Shown here one piece after another: positions 50,416 to 58,704 of a stretch of 64,000 nt of DNA. Position numbers and translations under genes: made by a program. A model generated the notes under the pieces. The model did not search any database. It had not been told where the DNA came from and saw only the letters and a list, made by a program, of their open reading frames with translations. Source of the DNA: Deltaproteobacteria bacterium (GTDB lineage: Bacteria; Desulfobacterota; Binatia; UBA12015); contig JAJCZO010000221.1 of NCBI GenBank assembly GCA_029262355.1, positions 55,058 through 119,057 of the forward strand, written 5' to 3'. Positions within the stretch are counted from its first letter, which is position 1, and every line of letters begins with the position of its first letter.

Positions 50416-51630
50416 TCAATCCGGCAGACCGAGAACGCGCTTCGCGATGACGTTCATCTGTACTTCCGACGTGCCGCCCTCGATCGAGTTCCCCTTCGAA
50501 CGGAGCCAACCGCGCGTGTGCGCCAACTCGTGAGCCTGAAAGCCCTCGCCTTCCCAACCAAGCGCTTGCGTGCCCAGGGCGGTCGTAAGGATCTCCTGAC
50601 GACGCTTGTTCAGCTCGGTGGCGTACCACTTGAACATCGAAGCGGTATGCCCTGGCCCCTTCTGCGCCTTGACCTCCTCGCCGACCCTCTTCGTCGTGAG
50701 GGTAAGGCAGATCGTGTCCATCTCCGTCTGCGTGAGCTGGTCGCGCAGAGCGAAGTCGGCGAGCTTGCCGTCCTTCTCGCCGACATACGGCAGAGCCATG
50801 TCAGCCATGCTGCGGTACCGCTTCGCGACCCGCTTCCTCTTCGCACCACCGCGTGGTCCGCCGCCACCACCCATGCCCGAGATCATCGTGCGCTCGTACT
50901 GCAGGAGTCGCTTGGCGATGGCCCAGCCCTTGTTCTTCTCACCAATGAGGTTCTCGGCCTTGGCACGAACGTCTTCGAAGAAAACCTGACAGAACTCCGA
51001 CGCACCGCTGATCAGCTCGATTGGCGAGATTGTGACGCCGGGGCTCTTCAGATCGAAGAGGATGAAGCTGATCCCGTCATGCTTCGGGGCGTCAGGGTCG
51101 GTGCGCACGAGGCAGAACATCCAGTCGGCGTTGTTCGCGCCCGTCGTCCAGATCTTCGAACCGTTGATGACGTACTCGTCACCTACACGCTCCGCCCGGG
51201 TCTGGAGGCCTGCGAGATCCGAACCAGCGCCGGGCTCACTGTAGCCCTGAGCCCACGTGAGGCGATTGTGGATGATGTCTGGGATGAAGCGGCGCTTCTG
51301 TTCCTCGTTCCCAAGTTCGAGCAGAACCGGCCCCAGCATGTGGGTACCGAAACTCATCCCGGGGAGCTGCGTGCCGACCGCCGCAACCTCCTGACGCAGG
51401 ACCTTCTCTTGCTCGTTCGAGAGACCTCCGCCGCCATACTCGGCCGGCCAACTCGGACAGGTGAAGCCCTTGTTCGCGCACCGCTCGAGCCAAAGTTTTG
51501 CGTCCTCTACGGCCTGGGGCGAGCCCCACGGGAGCGGTGTTTCGCCGTCTCTCGGGAGACGCTGTGACGCGGGACAATTCTCTTCGAGCCAGGAGCGGAC
51601 CTCCTGCCGAAAGCTCTCGAGCGATTCCAT
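50416..51630 (-). CDS. Acyl-CoA dehydrogenase (upstream member of a pair)
   Basis: 404 residues, start at 51630 fixed by AAGGAGGT upstream and the family N-terminus MESLESFRQEVRSWLEENCP. It carries CPSWPAEYGGGGLSNEQEKV, the FAD loop GYSEPGAGSDLAGLQTRAE, YVINGSKIWTTGANNADWM and the C-terminal IEGGTSEVQMNVIAKRVLGL. A run of glycines (GMGGGGGPRGGAKRKRVAKR) lies in the middle of the helical domain, longer than usual. A 22-bp palindrome lies just upstream of its ribosome-binding site. It diverges from an acyl-CoA synthetase, so the cluster holds activation and first oxidation steps. Confidence 0.93.
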   Translation of the reverse strand: MESLESFRQEVRSWLEENCPASQRLPRDGETPLPWGSPQAVEDAKLWLERCANKGFTCPSWPAEYGGGGLSNEQEKVLRQEVAAVGTQLPGMSFGTHMLGPVLLELGNEEQKRRFIPDIIHNRLTWAQGYSEPGAGSDLAGLQTRAERVGDEYVINGSKIWTTGANNADWMFCLVRTDPDAPKHDGISFILFDLKSPGVTISPIELISGASEFCQVFFEDVRAKAENLIGEKNKGWAIAKRLLQYERTMISGMGGGGGPRGGAKRKRVAKRYRSMADMALPYVGEKDGKLADFALRDQLTQTEMDTICLTLTTKRVGEEVKAQKGPGHTASMFKWYATELNKRRQEILTTALGTQALGWEGEGFQAHELAHTRGWLRSKGNSIEGGTSEVQMNVIAKRVLGLPD

Positions 51631-51651
51631 CGAACGGACCTCCTTGGAGAA

Positions 51652-51673
51652 GTGGCCAACGGCCGTGGGCCAC
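51652..51673. promoter_or_regulatory. Candidate operator: near-perfect 22-bp palindrome
   Basis: The 22 bases start GTGGCC and end GGCCAC and equal their own reverse complement at 20 of 22 positions. It sits 22 bases upstream of the acyl-CoA dehydrogenase start, in the 195 bp between this gene and the divergent acyl-CoA synthetase. A second short perfect palindrome CGGTCGACCG occurs at 51711-51720 in the same gap. FadR- or TetR-type regulators of fatty acid genes use operators of this shape, but no regulator gene is adjacent. Confidence 0.5.
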
Positions 51674-51825
51674 TGCAGATAGTGGCAATAGTAGTGTCGA
51701 TTGTCGAGGTCGGTCGACCGCACCGCGACCTGAGCCCAGAGACGGTCCTGTCTCCTCAGACCGAGACACGGCCGCAGAGACCCAACGCCTTGATCTCCAT
51801 CCACCGGCGGTCGTATTTCTAGCCG

Positions 51826-53439
51826 ATGGCAGAATGGCACTTCGCAACGCTGTGGGAATCGATCTCGGACGTCCTTCCGGACCGGGCAGCCGTCGTCTGC
51901 GGCAACAGCCGCGTAACCTGGCAAGAGTGGGAACAGAGAAGTGCGCGCCTCGCCACCGCGTTCGCGGCCGCCGGACTCGAGCCGGACGCGAAGGTCGGCC
52001 TCTACCTCTACAACTCGATCGAGTACACGGAGGCACAGTTCGCCGCCCTCAAGGGGCGGCACGTTCCGATCAACGTGAACTACCGCTACCTCGACGACGA
52101 GCTGCACTACCTCCTGGAGAACTCGGACTCCGAAGCCCTGGTCTTCCACACGAGCCTCAGCGACCGGGTCGGGCGCGTGATGGAGCGGTGTCCGAACATT
52201 CGGCTGTGGATCGAAGTCGACGACGGAGGCGAGTCCCTACCGAGCGCCACTGCCTACGAAGAGATCCTGCGCAACTACGATCCGAGCCCGCGGATTCCGC
52301 GGTCAGAAGACGACCTCTACATGCTGTACACCGGCGGCACGACGGGGATGCCCAAGGGCGTCATGTACAACATCGGCGGGATGACGCAGAGCTTCCTCAC
52401 GTCGTCCTTCCCGGTGCTCGGCCTCGGGCTCCCGACCAAGCCCGAAGACACCGCCGCCATGGTCAAGCAGGCCTGCGACGAAGCACGGGGCATCGTCTCG
52501 ATTCCCGCGTGCCCGATGATGCATGGGACCGGCGGTTGGATCGGGACGATGATGCCACACTGTGCCGGCGCCACGGTGGTGGCACTCGAGCATCGCTCCT
52601 TTGATGCGCACGAACTCTGGACCACCGCCGAGCGAGAACAGGCGAACCAGATCGTCATCGTGGGCGACGCCTTCGGAAAGCCAATGGTAAAGGCCCTCGC
52701 CGAAGCCAAGCGGGCCGGTTCCGCGTACGACACGTCGTCCATCAAGCTCATCGTCTCCTCCGGAGTGATGTGGACGACCGAGGTGAAGGCCGAGATGCTC
52801 GAGTGGGGCGACTTCATCCTATTCGACGCAATGGGATCGAGCGAAGGCTCCATGGGCACGCAGATCACCACCCGCGGCAACTTCGGCGAGACCGCCAAGT
52901 TCGCGATGGCCCCTACGACCAAGGTGTTCACAGAAGACGGGCGCCTCGTACGGCCGGGGTCAGGCGAGACCGGCATGGTCGCTGCCGGCGGCAATGTCCC
53001 GATCGGCTACTACAAGGACGAGAAGAAGAGTGACGCGACCTTCAAAACCATCGACGGGGTTCGCTACTCGTTCCCCGGCGACTGGGCCACCGTCGAGCCC
53101 GACGGCACACTCACGCTCCTCGGCCGCGGCTCGCAATGCATCAACTCGGCCGGCGAAAAGATCTATCCAGAGGAAGTGGAAGAGGTCATCAAGCGACACG
53201 AGTCGGTCATCGACTGTCTCGTCGTCGGCATTCCCGACGAGAAGTTCGGAGAATGCGTGGCCGCGGTCGCGTCCGTGACGCCTGGCTGCGACATCGGCGA
53301 ACCCGAGCTCCGCAGCTACACCAAATCGAAGCTCTCGGCCTTCAAGGCTCCGAAGAGAATTGTCGTGGTCGACGCCGTCCAGCGCGCGCCGAACGGCAAG
53401 GCCGATTACAAGTGGGCCCGCTCGATCCTCGAGGGCTAG
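51826..53439 (+). CDS. Acyl-CoA synthetase (class I adenylate-forming)
   Basis: 537 residues. ATP phosphate loop YTGGTTGMPKGV at 168-179; LFDAMGSSEGSMG is the adenine-binding region; SFPGDWATVEPDGTLTLLGR contains the hinge Asp; and the catalytic lysine sits in APNGKADYKWARS at the C-terminus. This version of the loop and the C-terminal KADYKWAR are typical of a large actinobacterial/deltaproteobacterial clade of medium-chain and bulky-acid CoA ligases. The fragment at 59668-59775 is a relic of a relative. It diverges from the acyl-CoA dehydrogenase pair. Confidence 0.93.
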   Translation: MAEWHFATLWESISDVLPDRAAVVCGNSRVTWQEWEQRSARLATAFAAAGLEPDAKVGLYLYNSIEYTEAQFAALKGRHVPINVNYRYLDDELHYLLENSDSEALVFHTSLSDRVGRVMERCPNIRLWIEVDDGGESLPSATAYEEILRNYDPSPRIPRSEDDLYMLYTGGTTGMPKGVMYNIGGMTQSFLTSSFPVLGLGLPTKPEDTAAMVKQACDEARGIVSIPACPMMHGTGGWIGTMMPHCAGATVVALEHRSFDAHELWTTAEREQANQIVIVGDAFGKPMVKALAEAKRAGSAYDTSSIKLIVSSGVMWTTEVKAEMLEWGDFILFDAMGSSEGSMGTQITTRGNFGETAKFAMAPTTKVFTEDGRLVRPGSGETGMVAAGGNVPIGYYKDEKKSDATFKTIDGVRYSFPGDWATVEPDGTLTLLGRGSQCINSAGEKIYPEEVEEVIKRHESVIDCLVVGIPDEKFGECVAAVASVTPGCDIGEPELRSYTKSKLSAFKAPKRIVVVDAVQRAPNGKADYKWARSILEG

Positions 53440-53448
53440 CAAGCTTGC

Positions 53449-53603
53449 GAAGCGCTCCGGACCGAGCCGGGTGCGGCCATTCGCACCCGAGGCCAAGGCG
53501 CGAAAACGCCGCGATCGTCCGCCACTCTCGCTCGTTTTCCCCACGCGGGCAGCGAGTCGAAGGGAAGTGCCTGGCAACGGGAGGAGCTGTTCAACAGCCT
53601 GCT
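53449..53603 (+). repeat. Repeat-bearing intergenic segment (copy B of 40-bp repeat plus 22-bp IS-end-like repeat)
   Basis: The segment begins ten bases after the acyl-CoA synthetase stop with the second copy of the 40-bp repeat found at 12779-12818 (35 of 40 identical) and ends at 53582-53603 with the second copy of the 22-bp repeat found at 45835-45856 (21 of 22). No open reading frame here resembles a protein. The combination suggests the remains of one short mobile element of about 155 bp, of which the other loci keep only one end each. Confidence 0.5.
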
Positions 53604-53651
53604 CGTGCACACCCGTTTGCCTCAGGCCGACCAGTGGATTGAAATGATCGG

Positions 53652-55079
53652 ATGGGGATGGACAGCGGTTCGACGCGATTGATCCTTCAGCTCGGGACGA
53701 ACAATTGGCAGCACGGCGACGAGTTCGCGCCTGGCTCCGGGATTCTTCACGAGGCGCACCATCACGCCTACAACCGGCTTCCCAAGACGGCTTCGTTCTC
53801 GATCTTTCCGTCTCCGACCCAGCTGTCGGAGCGCAGCGATGTCGCAGTCTTCCGACTCGATCACGACATCCCGATCTGCGAATCGATCTCGCCGGTGAGC
53901 TCGTACCGGTGGCACGCGATGTCGGAGAACGATTTCGCTGCCTACCGACATCGCCTCACGGAGTTCGTGGCCGCCTACATGGAGGGGATCGAGCGCCAGC
54001 GTGGCGAATCGTTCGGGCTCGCGATCGCGCATCACGCCTTCCTCAATCCCGTGGTCCTACGCAATGTACTGCGGCTCCGAGCCCAACAGGGCAAGGCGCG
54101 GATGCCGCTCCTCTGCTTCGTACATGGCACCGCGCTCAAGATGTACGCAAAGGAGATGAGCGGGGCCGAGCCCGACGATTTTCCGGTTCGATTCCTCCCC
54201 TTCATGAGGTCCGAAGGCGTGTTCGACCCGAGCCGTCCCGACGGCGTCGATGTCTGCGCAGCGATCTCCAACCAGCAGATCGATGCTCTGGGCGACGTCT
54301 TCCCTGAATTCCCCCGCAACCGCGTACTCCTCTCGCCCAACGGCTACAACCAAGACGTGTTCCACGTCGCGAGGGAACCTCGTGATCTGTACCGCGACCG
54401 AAACGAAGTCCTGGCGGAGTTCACGACGAGGCCCCATGAGGGCTCTTCGCGTCGCGCCGACCCCGTCGCCACCGACGGGGGATTCGACGACGTGGTCGTT
54501 TTCTGCGGCAAGTTCGCCGACTGGAAGCGACTCGATGTTCTTCTGCGCGCGGCAGCGATCTACGAGAACGCCGGTCGGAAAGTCGCGACCGTCATCGTGG
54601 GTTCCGGCCCGCTCGAAGAACAAAAGCGAATGCAGGACCTTGCGTTCAATGAGCTCGGCCTTCGCTACGCGTACTTTGTCGGGCCAAAGCCGCAGCCCGA
54701 GCTCGCCGTGCTCTACAACACCGCCGACGTAGGCTGCTTCCCTTCGCACAAGGAACCGTTCGGTCTCGTATTCATCGAATGCATGGCCTGCGGCACTCCC
54801 GTCATCGGCGCCAACTCCGGCGGGCCGCGAGACTTCGTGCGCTCGAGCGTCGGAACGCTCGTTGATGAGACCGATGACGAGGCCGCGCTCGCCCGGTCGC
54901 TGGCCGATGCCGTGACGACCGCCCTGACCGAGGGCTGGAAAAAGACCAAAGGGCAGACCGCCGCAGCATACGCCGCATCGGAGTTCAGCGTGCGCCAGCA
55001 GTGCGCCGACCTCCTCGCCGGCGTCGACCGGCTGATGGCCAGAGCCGAGGCGAAACCTACCACTTCACGGACGCCCTGA
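53652..55079 (+). CDS. Family 4-type (GT-B) glycosyltransferase
   Basis: 475 residues. The N-terminal domain includes LILQLGTNNWQHGDEFAPGS and HHAYNRLPKT, unlike standard GT4 starts. The C-terminal nucleotide-sugar domain is typical: VVFCGKFADWKRLDVLLRAA, VIVGSGPLEEQKRMQDLA, and the E-x7-E signature KEPFGLVFIECMACGTPVIG. It is a retaining transferase of unknown sugar. Two start codons (53652 and 53658) are six bases apart. It lies alone in this interval after a repeat-bearing gap and before a secreted protein gene. Confidence 0.88.
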   Translation: MGMDSGSTRLILQLGTNNWQHGDEFAPGSGILHEAHHHAYNRLPKTASFSIFPSPTQLSERSDVAVFRLDHDIPICESISPVSSYRWHAMSENDFAAYRHRLTEFVAAYMEGIERQRGESFGLAIAHHAFLNPVVLRNVLRLRAQQGKARMPLLCFVHGTALKMYAKEMSGAEPDDFPVRFLPFMRSEGVFDPSRPDGVDVCAAISNQQIDALGDVFPEFPRNRVLLSPNGYNQDVFHVAREPRDLYRDRNEVLAEFTTRPHEGSSRRADPVATDGGFDDVVVFCGKFADWKRLDVLLRAAAIYENAGRKVATVIVGSGPLEEQKRMQDLAFNELGLRYAYFVGPKPQPELAVLYNTADVGCFPSHKEPFGLVFIECMACGTPVIGANSGGPRDFVRSSVGTLVDETDDEAALARSLADAVTTALTEGWKKTKGQTAAAYAASEFSVRQQCADLLAGVDRLMARAEAKPTTSRTP

Positions 55080-55209
55080 CGCGCACCCGTCCCAACGGAA
55101 CTTCCAGGCCAGCCCGGGCCCGACTCCGTCCGGGCGCAAACTCACCTGTTTGACTGGATTTTCTCCGGCTTCCCTGCGGCGGGGCCGAGTCTGATAGCGT
55201 TGCCCCATC

Positions 55210-57795
55210 ATGAGTCGACTGGCGTTCACGGCGATCGTTCTTCTGTACTCCTCTGGCGTAGCGGCCCCCGCCATGGGCGCGGACGCGGCCGCAGAGTGCC
55301 GTACGTCCGTGCCGCGGCTACTCGCACGGTGCGTGGGCAAGGCCGCGAGTGCCGAACTCGCATGTCATTGGCGAACGGGCGCGCGATGTTCACAACCGCA
55401 CGCCGCGACCGAGAACGCGCTCGGTGCACTCGAGAGCTCCTTGCGCCGCCGCTGCCGGACTCCGGGAGCGATCGCCAGCGCTGGGTATGCACCACTCGAC
55501 CAGGCAGGGCTCGCCACCCACTTGCGCAGCACGTGCGCCCGTGAGGTCGAGGCGCTCCGGGTGCGCGCCTACGCGAGCGATACCGGGGCCCGAGCCGAGC
55601 GCCGCTGCCGCCGGGCGGTCGGACGCGAAGGCCGTCGGCTTCTCTCGGGCATGATCCGCCGAAGTGCTGCCTGCACGAAAACCACCTGCCAGCTCGACCG
55701 CGTCTCCGACGCGCACGCGCGCCTCGCGGCCGCGGCGACGGCGCGCCTCGACCGGGCCTGCACCGACCTATCCACCATGATCGGCATGGACACCGCGCAC
55801 TTCGTTGCCGAGACCGCTGCGCGGCTCGCAACGGTAGCCGCGTCCCCCTGCGACCCGCTCGACGGAGCCATCTGCCTGTTCCCCTTCCCCAACGACTACT
55901 TCTCACGACCCGACCCCACCTCGCCCAGCGGACGGCGACTTGCCTTCGAGCCGACGACCATGCCCGCGAACAACGCGGGCGCGACCGTCGACCCGAGCCG
56001 ATGGAACGAACTCGACGGATTCAGCACAGGACCGCTCGGGCTCGTTCATCTCCCCGGTGCAGACTTCGTGACGAGTGGAGCTGCCCCCTTGGCGGACGTT
56101 GCCCGGTCACTCGACGCGGATACTCCGTTCGTCTTGATCGACGCCGAGACGGGCGACAAACAGCTCCACTGGGTGGAGCGCGACCAGATCCCCACCAACC
56201 CTACTGAGCGCGCCACGATGATCCGCGTCGGCAAGAATCTGAAGAGCGCACACCGCTACCTCGTCGCGGTGCGTGGGCTTCGGGATGCTGGGGGCTCACT
56301 GCTCCCGACGAACCCGACCTTCGCGGCGTACCGCGACCGAGTCCCCACGAACCAGCTACCGGCCGAAGCACGTCGACCCCTGATGGAGGAGCTCTTCGCC
56401 GAACTCGCCGCTGCAGGCATTCCCCGCCCCGATCTCCAGCTGGCATGGGAATTCACCACCCAAAGCGAAGAGAGCGTCTCCCGCCAACTGCTTCACATGC
56501 GCGACGATGCGCTCGACAACGTGCTCGGCACGGACGCGCCTACGTTCCGGGTCGATACGATCACCGAACCACTCACGGCAGACATCCTCCGGCGAATCGA
56601 CGGTACGTTCCAGGTCCCGCTCTACCTCACCGAGGGAGGAGCACCCGGCGCCCTCCTGCGTCGGAATGCGGACGGCCTTCCCGTGAACGAGGGAGACTTC
56701 TTCACTGCGCAGTTCCGGTGCCTCGTTCCGTACGCCGCAACCAGCGCAGGAAGCGCCCCCGCCGTACCAGGGCGAGGCCTTCTCTACGGACACGGACTCC
56801 TTGGGAGCGAACGGGAGACAGGCTCGAGCCACGTGCGCGACTTCTCGAGCGAGCACAACTTCATCGTGTGCGGCACCCGGTGGAGCGGCTTCGCGGAGGA
56901 CGACCTCACGACGGTCTTCAGCGTGCTCTCGGACTTCTCGAACTTCCCCAAGTTCATCGACCGGCAACACCAGGGAGTCCTGAACTTCATGGTGCTGGGT
57001 CGCCTACTCCGTCACTCCTCCGGCTTCGCGTCTCACCCTGCGTTTCAAGTCGGCGGAGAGTCCGTGATCGACCCAAGCGCCACGTTCTACGACGGCAACA
57101 GTCAGGGCGGCATTCTCGGCGGCGTCCTTGCCGCGACGGAGCGTGACATCGAGCGCTTCGTCCTCGGCGTGCCCGGGATGACCTACAGCACCCTCCTCAG
57201 TCGGAGCGTCGACTTTGCGCCGTTCTTCGCGGTTTTGCAGAGCACGTACCCCGAGGGCCTCGATCGGTCCCTGCTCCTCTCCATCGCCCAGACGATGTGG
57301 GATCAGACCGACCCGAACGGCCACGTGGGCCACGTCACTACCGCCCCCTACCCGGGCACTCCGCCAAAGAAACTGTTGTACCAAGTCGCGTTCGGCGACC
57401 ATCAGGTCGCGAACGTCACGGTCGAGGTCGCGGCACGGACGAACGGCGCGCACATCCACCAGCCCGCCTTGGATCCCGCGAAGGCCGTCCCAGACGTGCA
57501 GCCCTTCTTCGACATCCCGGCGATTCCCGCCTATCCGTTCGACGGATCCGCGGTCGTGATCTGGGACAGCGGCAACCCGGCTCCGCCGGTCGAGAACATT
57601 CCCCCCCCGCCGGTCGACCCTGGTGATCCGGCGTTCCTCGATCTCGGCCTGTGCGCGCAGGTGCGCGGTTCCGATCCACACGAGTGCCCACGTCGCCAAC
57701 CCGGCGCACGGCTACAGAAATCCGAGTTTCTCCGAACCGGCGGAGTGGTCGTCGACGTGTGTGCGGGCGGCCCCTGTTTCGCGCCGTCGAACTGA
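55210..57795 (+). CDS. Large secreted alpha/beta-hydrolase-like protein (861 aa)
   Basis: Signal peptide MSRLAFTAIVLLYSSGVAAP cleaved near MGA-DA. Residues about 25-215 are a cysteine- and arginine-rich helical region (CVGKAASAELACHWRTGARC). The rest starts with CDPLDGAICLFPFPNDYFSR, a phrase I recognise from deltaproteobacterial secreted proteins, and continues with a hydrolase-like core: GRGLLYGHGLLGSERETG and the elbow YDGNSQGGILGGVLA with Ser631 as likely nucleophile. A late His-rich segment (FGDHQVANVTVEVAA, NGAHIHQP) could supply the catalytic His. The C-terminus is Pro- and Cys-rich. Probably an exported esterase or depolymerase; this is inferred from the elbow alone. Confidence 0.72.
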   Translation: MSRLAFTAIVLLYSSGVAAPAMGADAAAECRTSVPRLLARCVGKAASAELACHWRTGARCSQPHAATENALGALESSLRRRCRTPGAIASAGYAPLDQAGLATHLRSTCAREVEALRVRAYASDTGARAERRCRRAVGREGRRLLSGMIRRSAACTKTTCQLDRVSDAHARLAAAATARLDRACTDLSTMIGMDTAHFVAETAARLATVAASPCDPLDGAICLFPFPNDYFSRPDPTSPSGRRLAFEPTTMPANNAGATVDPSRWNELDGFSTGPLGLVHLPGADFVTSGAAPLADVARSLDADTPFVLIDAETGDKQLHWVERDQIPTNPTERATMIRVGKNLKSAHRYLVAVRGLRDAGGSLLPTNPTFAAYRDRVPTNQLPAEARRPLMEELFAELAAAGIPRPDLQLAWEFTTQSEESVSRQLLHMRDDALDNVLGTDAPTFRVDTITEPLTADILRRIDGTFQVPLYLTEGGAPGALLRRNADGLPVNEGDFFTAQFRCLVPYAATSAGSAPAVPGRGLLYGHGLLGSERETGSSHVRDFSSEHNFIVCGTRWSGFAEDDLTTVFSVLSDFSNFPKFIDRQHQGVLNFMVLGRLLRHSSGFASHPAFQVGGESVIDPSATFYDGNSQGGILGGVLAATERDIERFVLGVPGMTYSTLLSRSVDFAPFFAVLQSTYPEGLDRSLLLSIAQTMWDQTDPNGHVGHVTTAPYPGTPPKKLLYQVAFGDHQVANVTVEVAARTNGAHIHQPALDPAKAVPDVQPFFDIPAIPAYPFDGSAVVIWDSGNPAPPVENIPPPPVDPGDPAFLDLGLCAQVRGSDPHECPRRQPGARLQKSEFLRTGGVVVDVCAGGPCFAPSN

Positions 57796-57804
57796 CCAGC
57801 GGGG

Positions 57805-58704
57805 TCAGTCCACCACGGAGAGCAGAAGGACGTAAGAGAACGACTCCCGGTGGGCGGTACCACCGGCTTCAAATCCGCTGATGACCACGTCGAGCGACCG
57901 CCCCCTATCCTCGTTCTCGAATCGCAATGCGGACAGAAAGCCCGGACGCACGTCGTCGTTCGTGGCAAGCAGCTCGCCGCCTGAATCTTCCAAGCGGATC
58001 ACCGAATCGTTGAACTCCCCCCCCTCTCCGTCGAAGAGAGTGGCCGCCAGGCTCGCACCGCTGGGCACGTGCACGGAGAAACGATCGAGGTCGCCCGGCG
58101 TCAGGCTCCCACGCACGACGGCCGCGCCAGTGGACCCACGCAGCACCCGGTCGCTCTTCCTCATCGGCACCCGGTCGCCAGACGCACCATTGGGCTCAGA
58201 TTCGTCGATCTTGATCGGTTCTTGAACGACGGCGAGCTCGAGGCGGTACCGCAGGTGCTCGGAGTGTCCTGCCCCATCGAAGTCCCGGTCTCCCGAACCA
58301 GTCACTTCGACCGTCCACCGACCAGACTGGTCGATCGGCACGGCGAGTTGCGGCAGATAGCCCGTACCGGAGTCGTCGTTCGTAATGTACGGGATCCGCC
58401 GGCCGTCTTTGTCGAGCGTAGGGTTCGGGGGAAATACGCCGAGCACCGGATCACCGAACTCACCCACGCGCACGCCGGGAACGCCCGTTTCGTGCAACGC
58501 CACGACGAGAACCTGACCGGACCTCGCGCGAATCCGATGAACGCCGACTTCTCCAGGCGTGATCGCACCCTCGACGCGCCGGACGACGGGAACCCGACGG
58601 GCCACCGCCGCTTCCGTCACGTTCGTCGTCGAACCCATCACCATCAAGAGGGCGACGGCAAGAGCCGTCGCGACCGAGCCCTCAATCCTGCGGTTCGATG
58701 ACAT
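57805..58704 (-). CDS. Exported protein with two pre-peptidase-C-like (PPC) beta domains
   Basis: 299 residues with an N-terminal hydrophobic signal (GSVATALAVALLMVMGS). Two similar beta-sandwich units are visible: GEVGVHRIRARSGQVLVVAL with VPIDQSGRWTVEVTGSG, and ESEPNGASGDRVPM followed by RGSLTPGDLDRFSVHVPSGA and VIRLEDSGGELLATNDD. PPC domains occur at the C-ends of secreted peptidases and as stand-alone binding modules; no catalytic residues are seen here. Its start lies 23 bases inside the end of the upstream gene (58682-59647), so the two are translationally coupled. Convergent with the secreted hydrolase gene nine bases away. Confidence 0.7.
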   Translation of the reverse strand: MSSNRRIEGSVATALAVALLMVMGSTTNVTEAAVARRVPVVRRVEGAITPGEVGVHRIRARSGQVLVVALHETGVPGVRVGEFGDPVLGVFPPNPTLDKDGRRIPYITNDDSGTGYLPQLAVPIDQSGRWTVEVTGSGDRDFDGAGHSEHLRYRLELAVVQEPIKIDESEPNGASGDRVPMRKSDRVLRGSTGAAVVRGSLTPGDLDRFSVHVPSGASLAATLFDGEGGEFNDSVIRLEDSGGELLATNDDVRPGFLSALRFENEDRGRSLDVVISGFEAGGTAHRESFSYVLLLSVVD

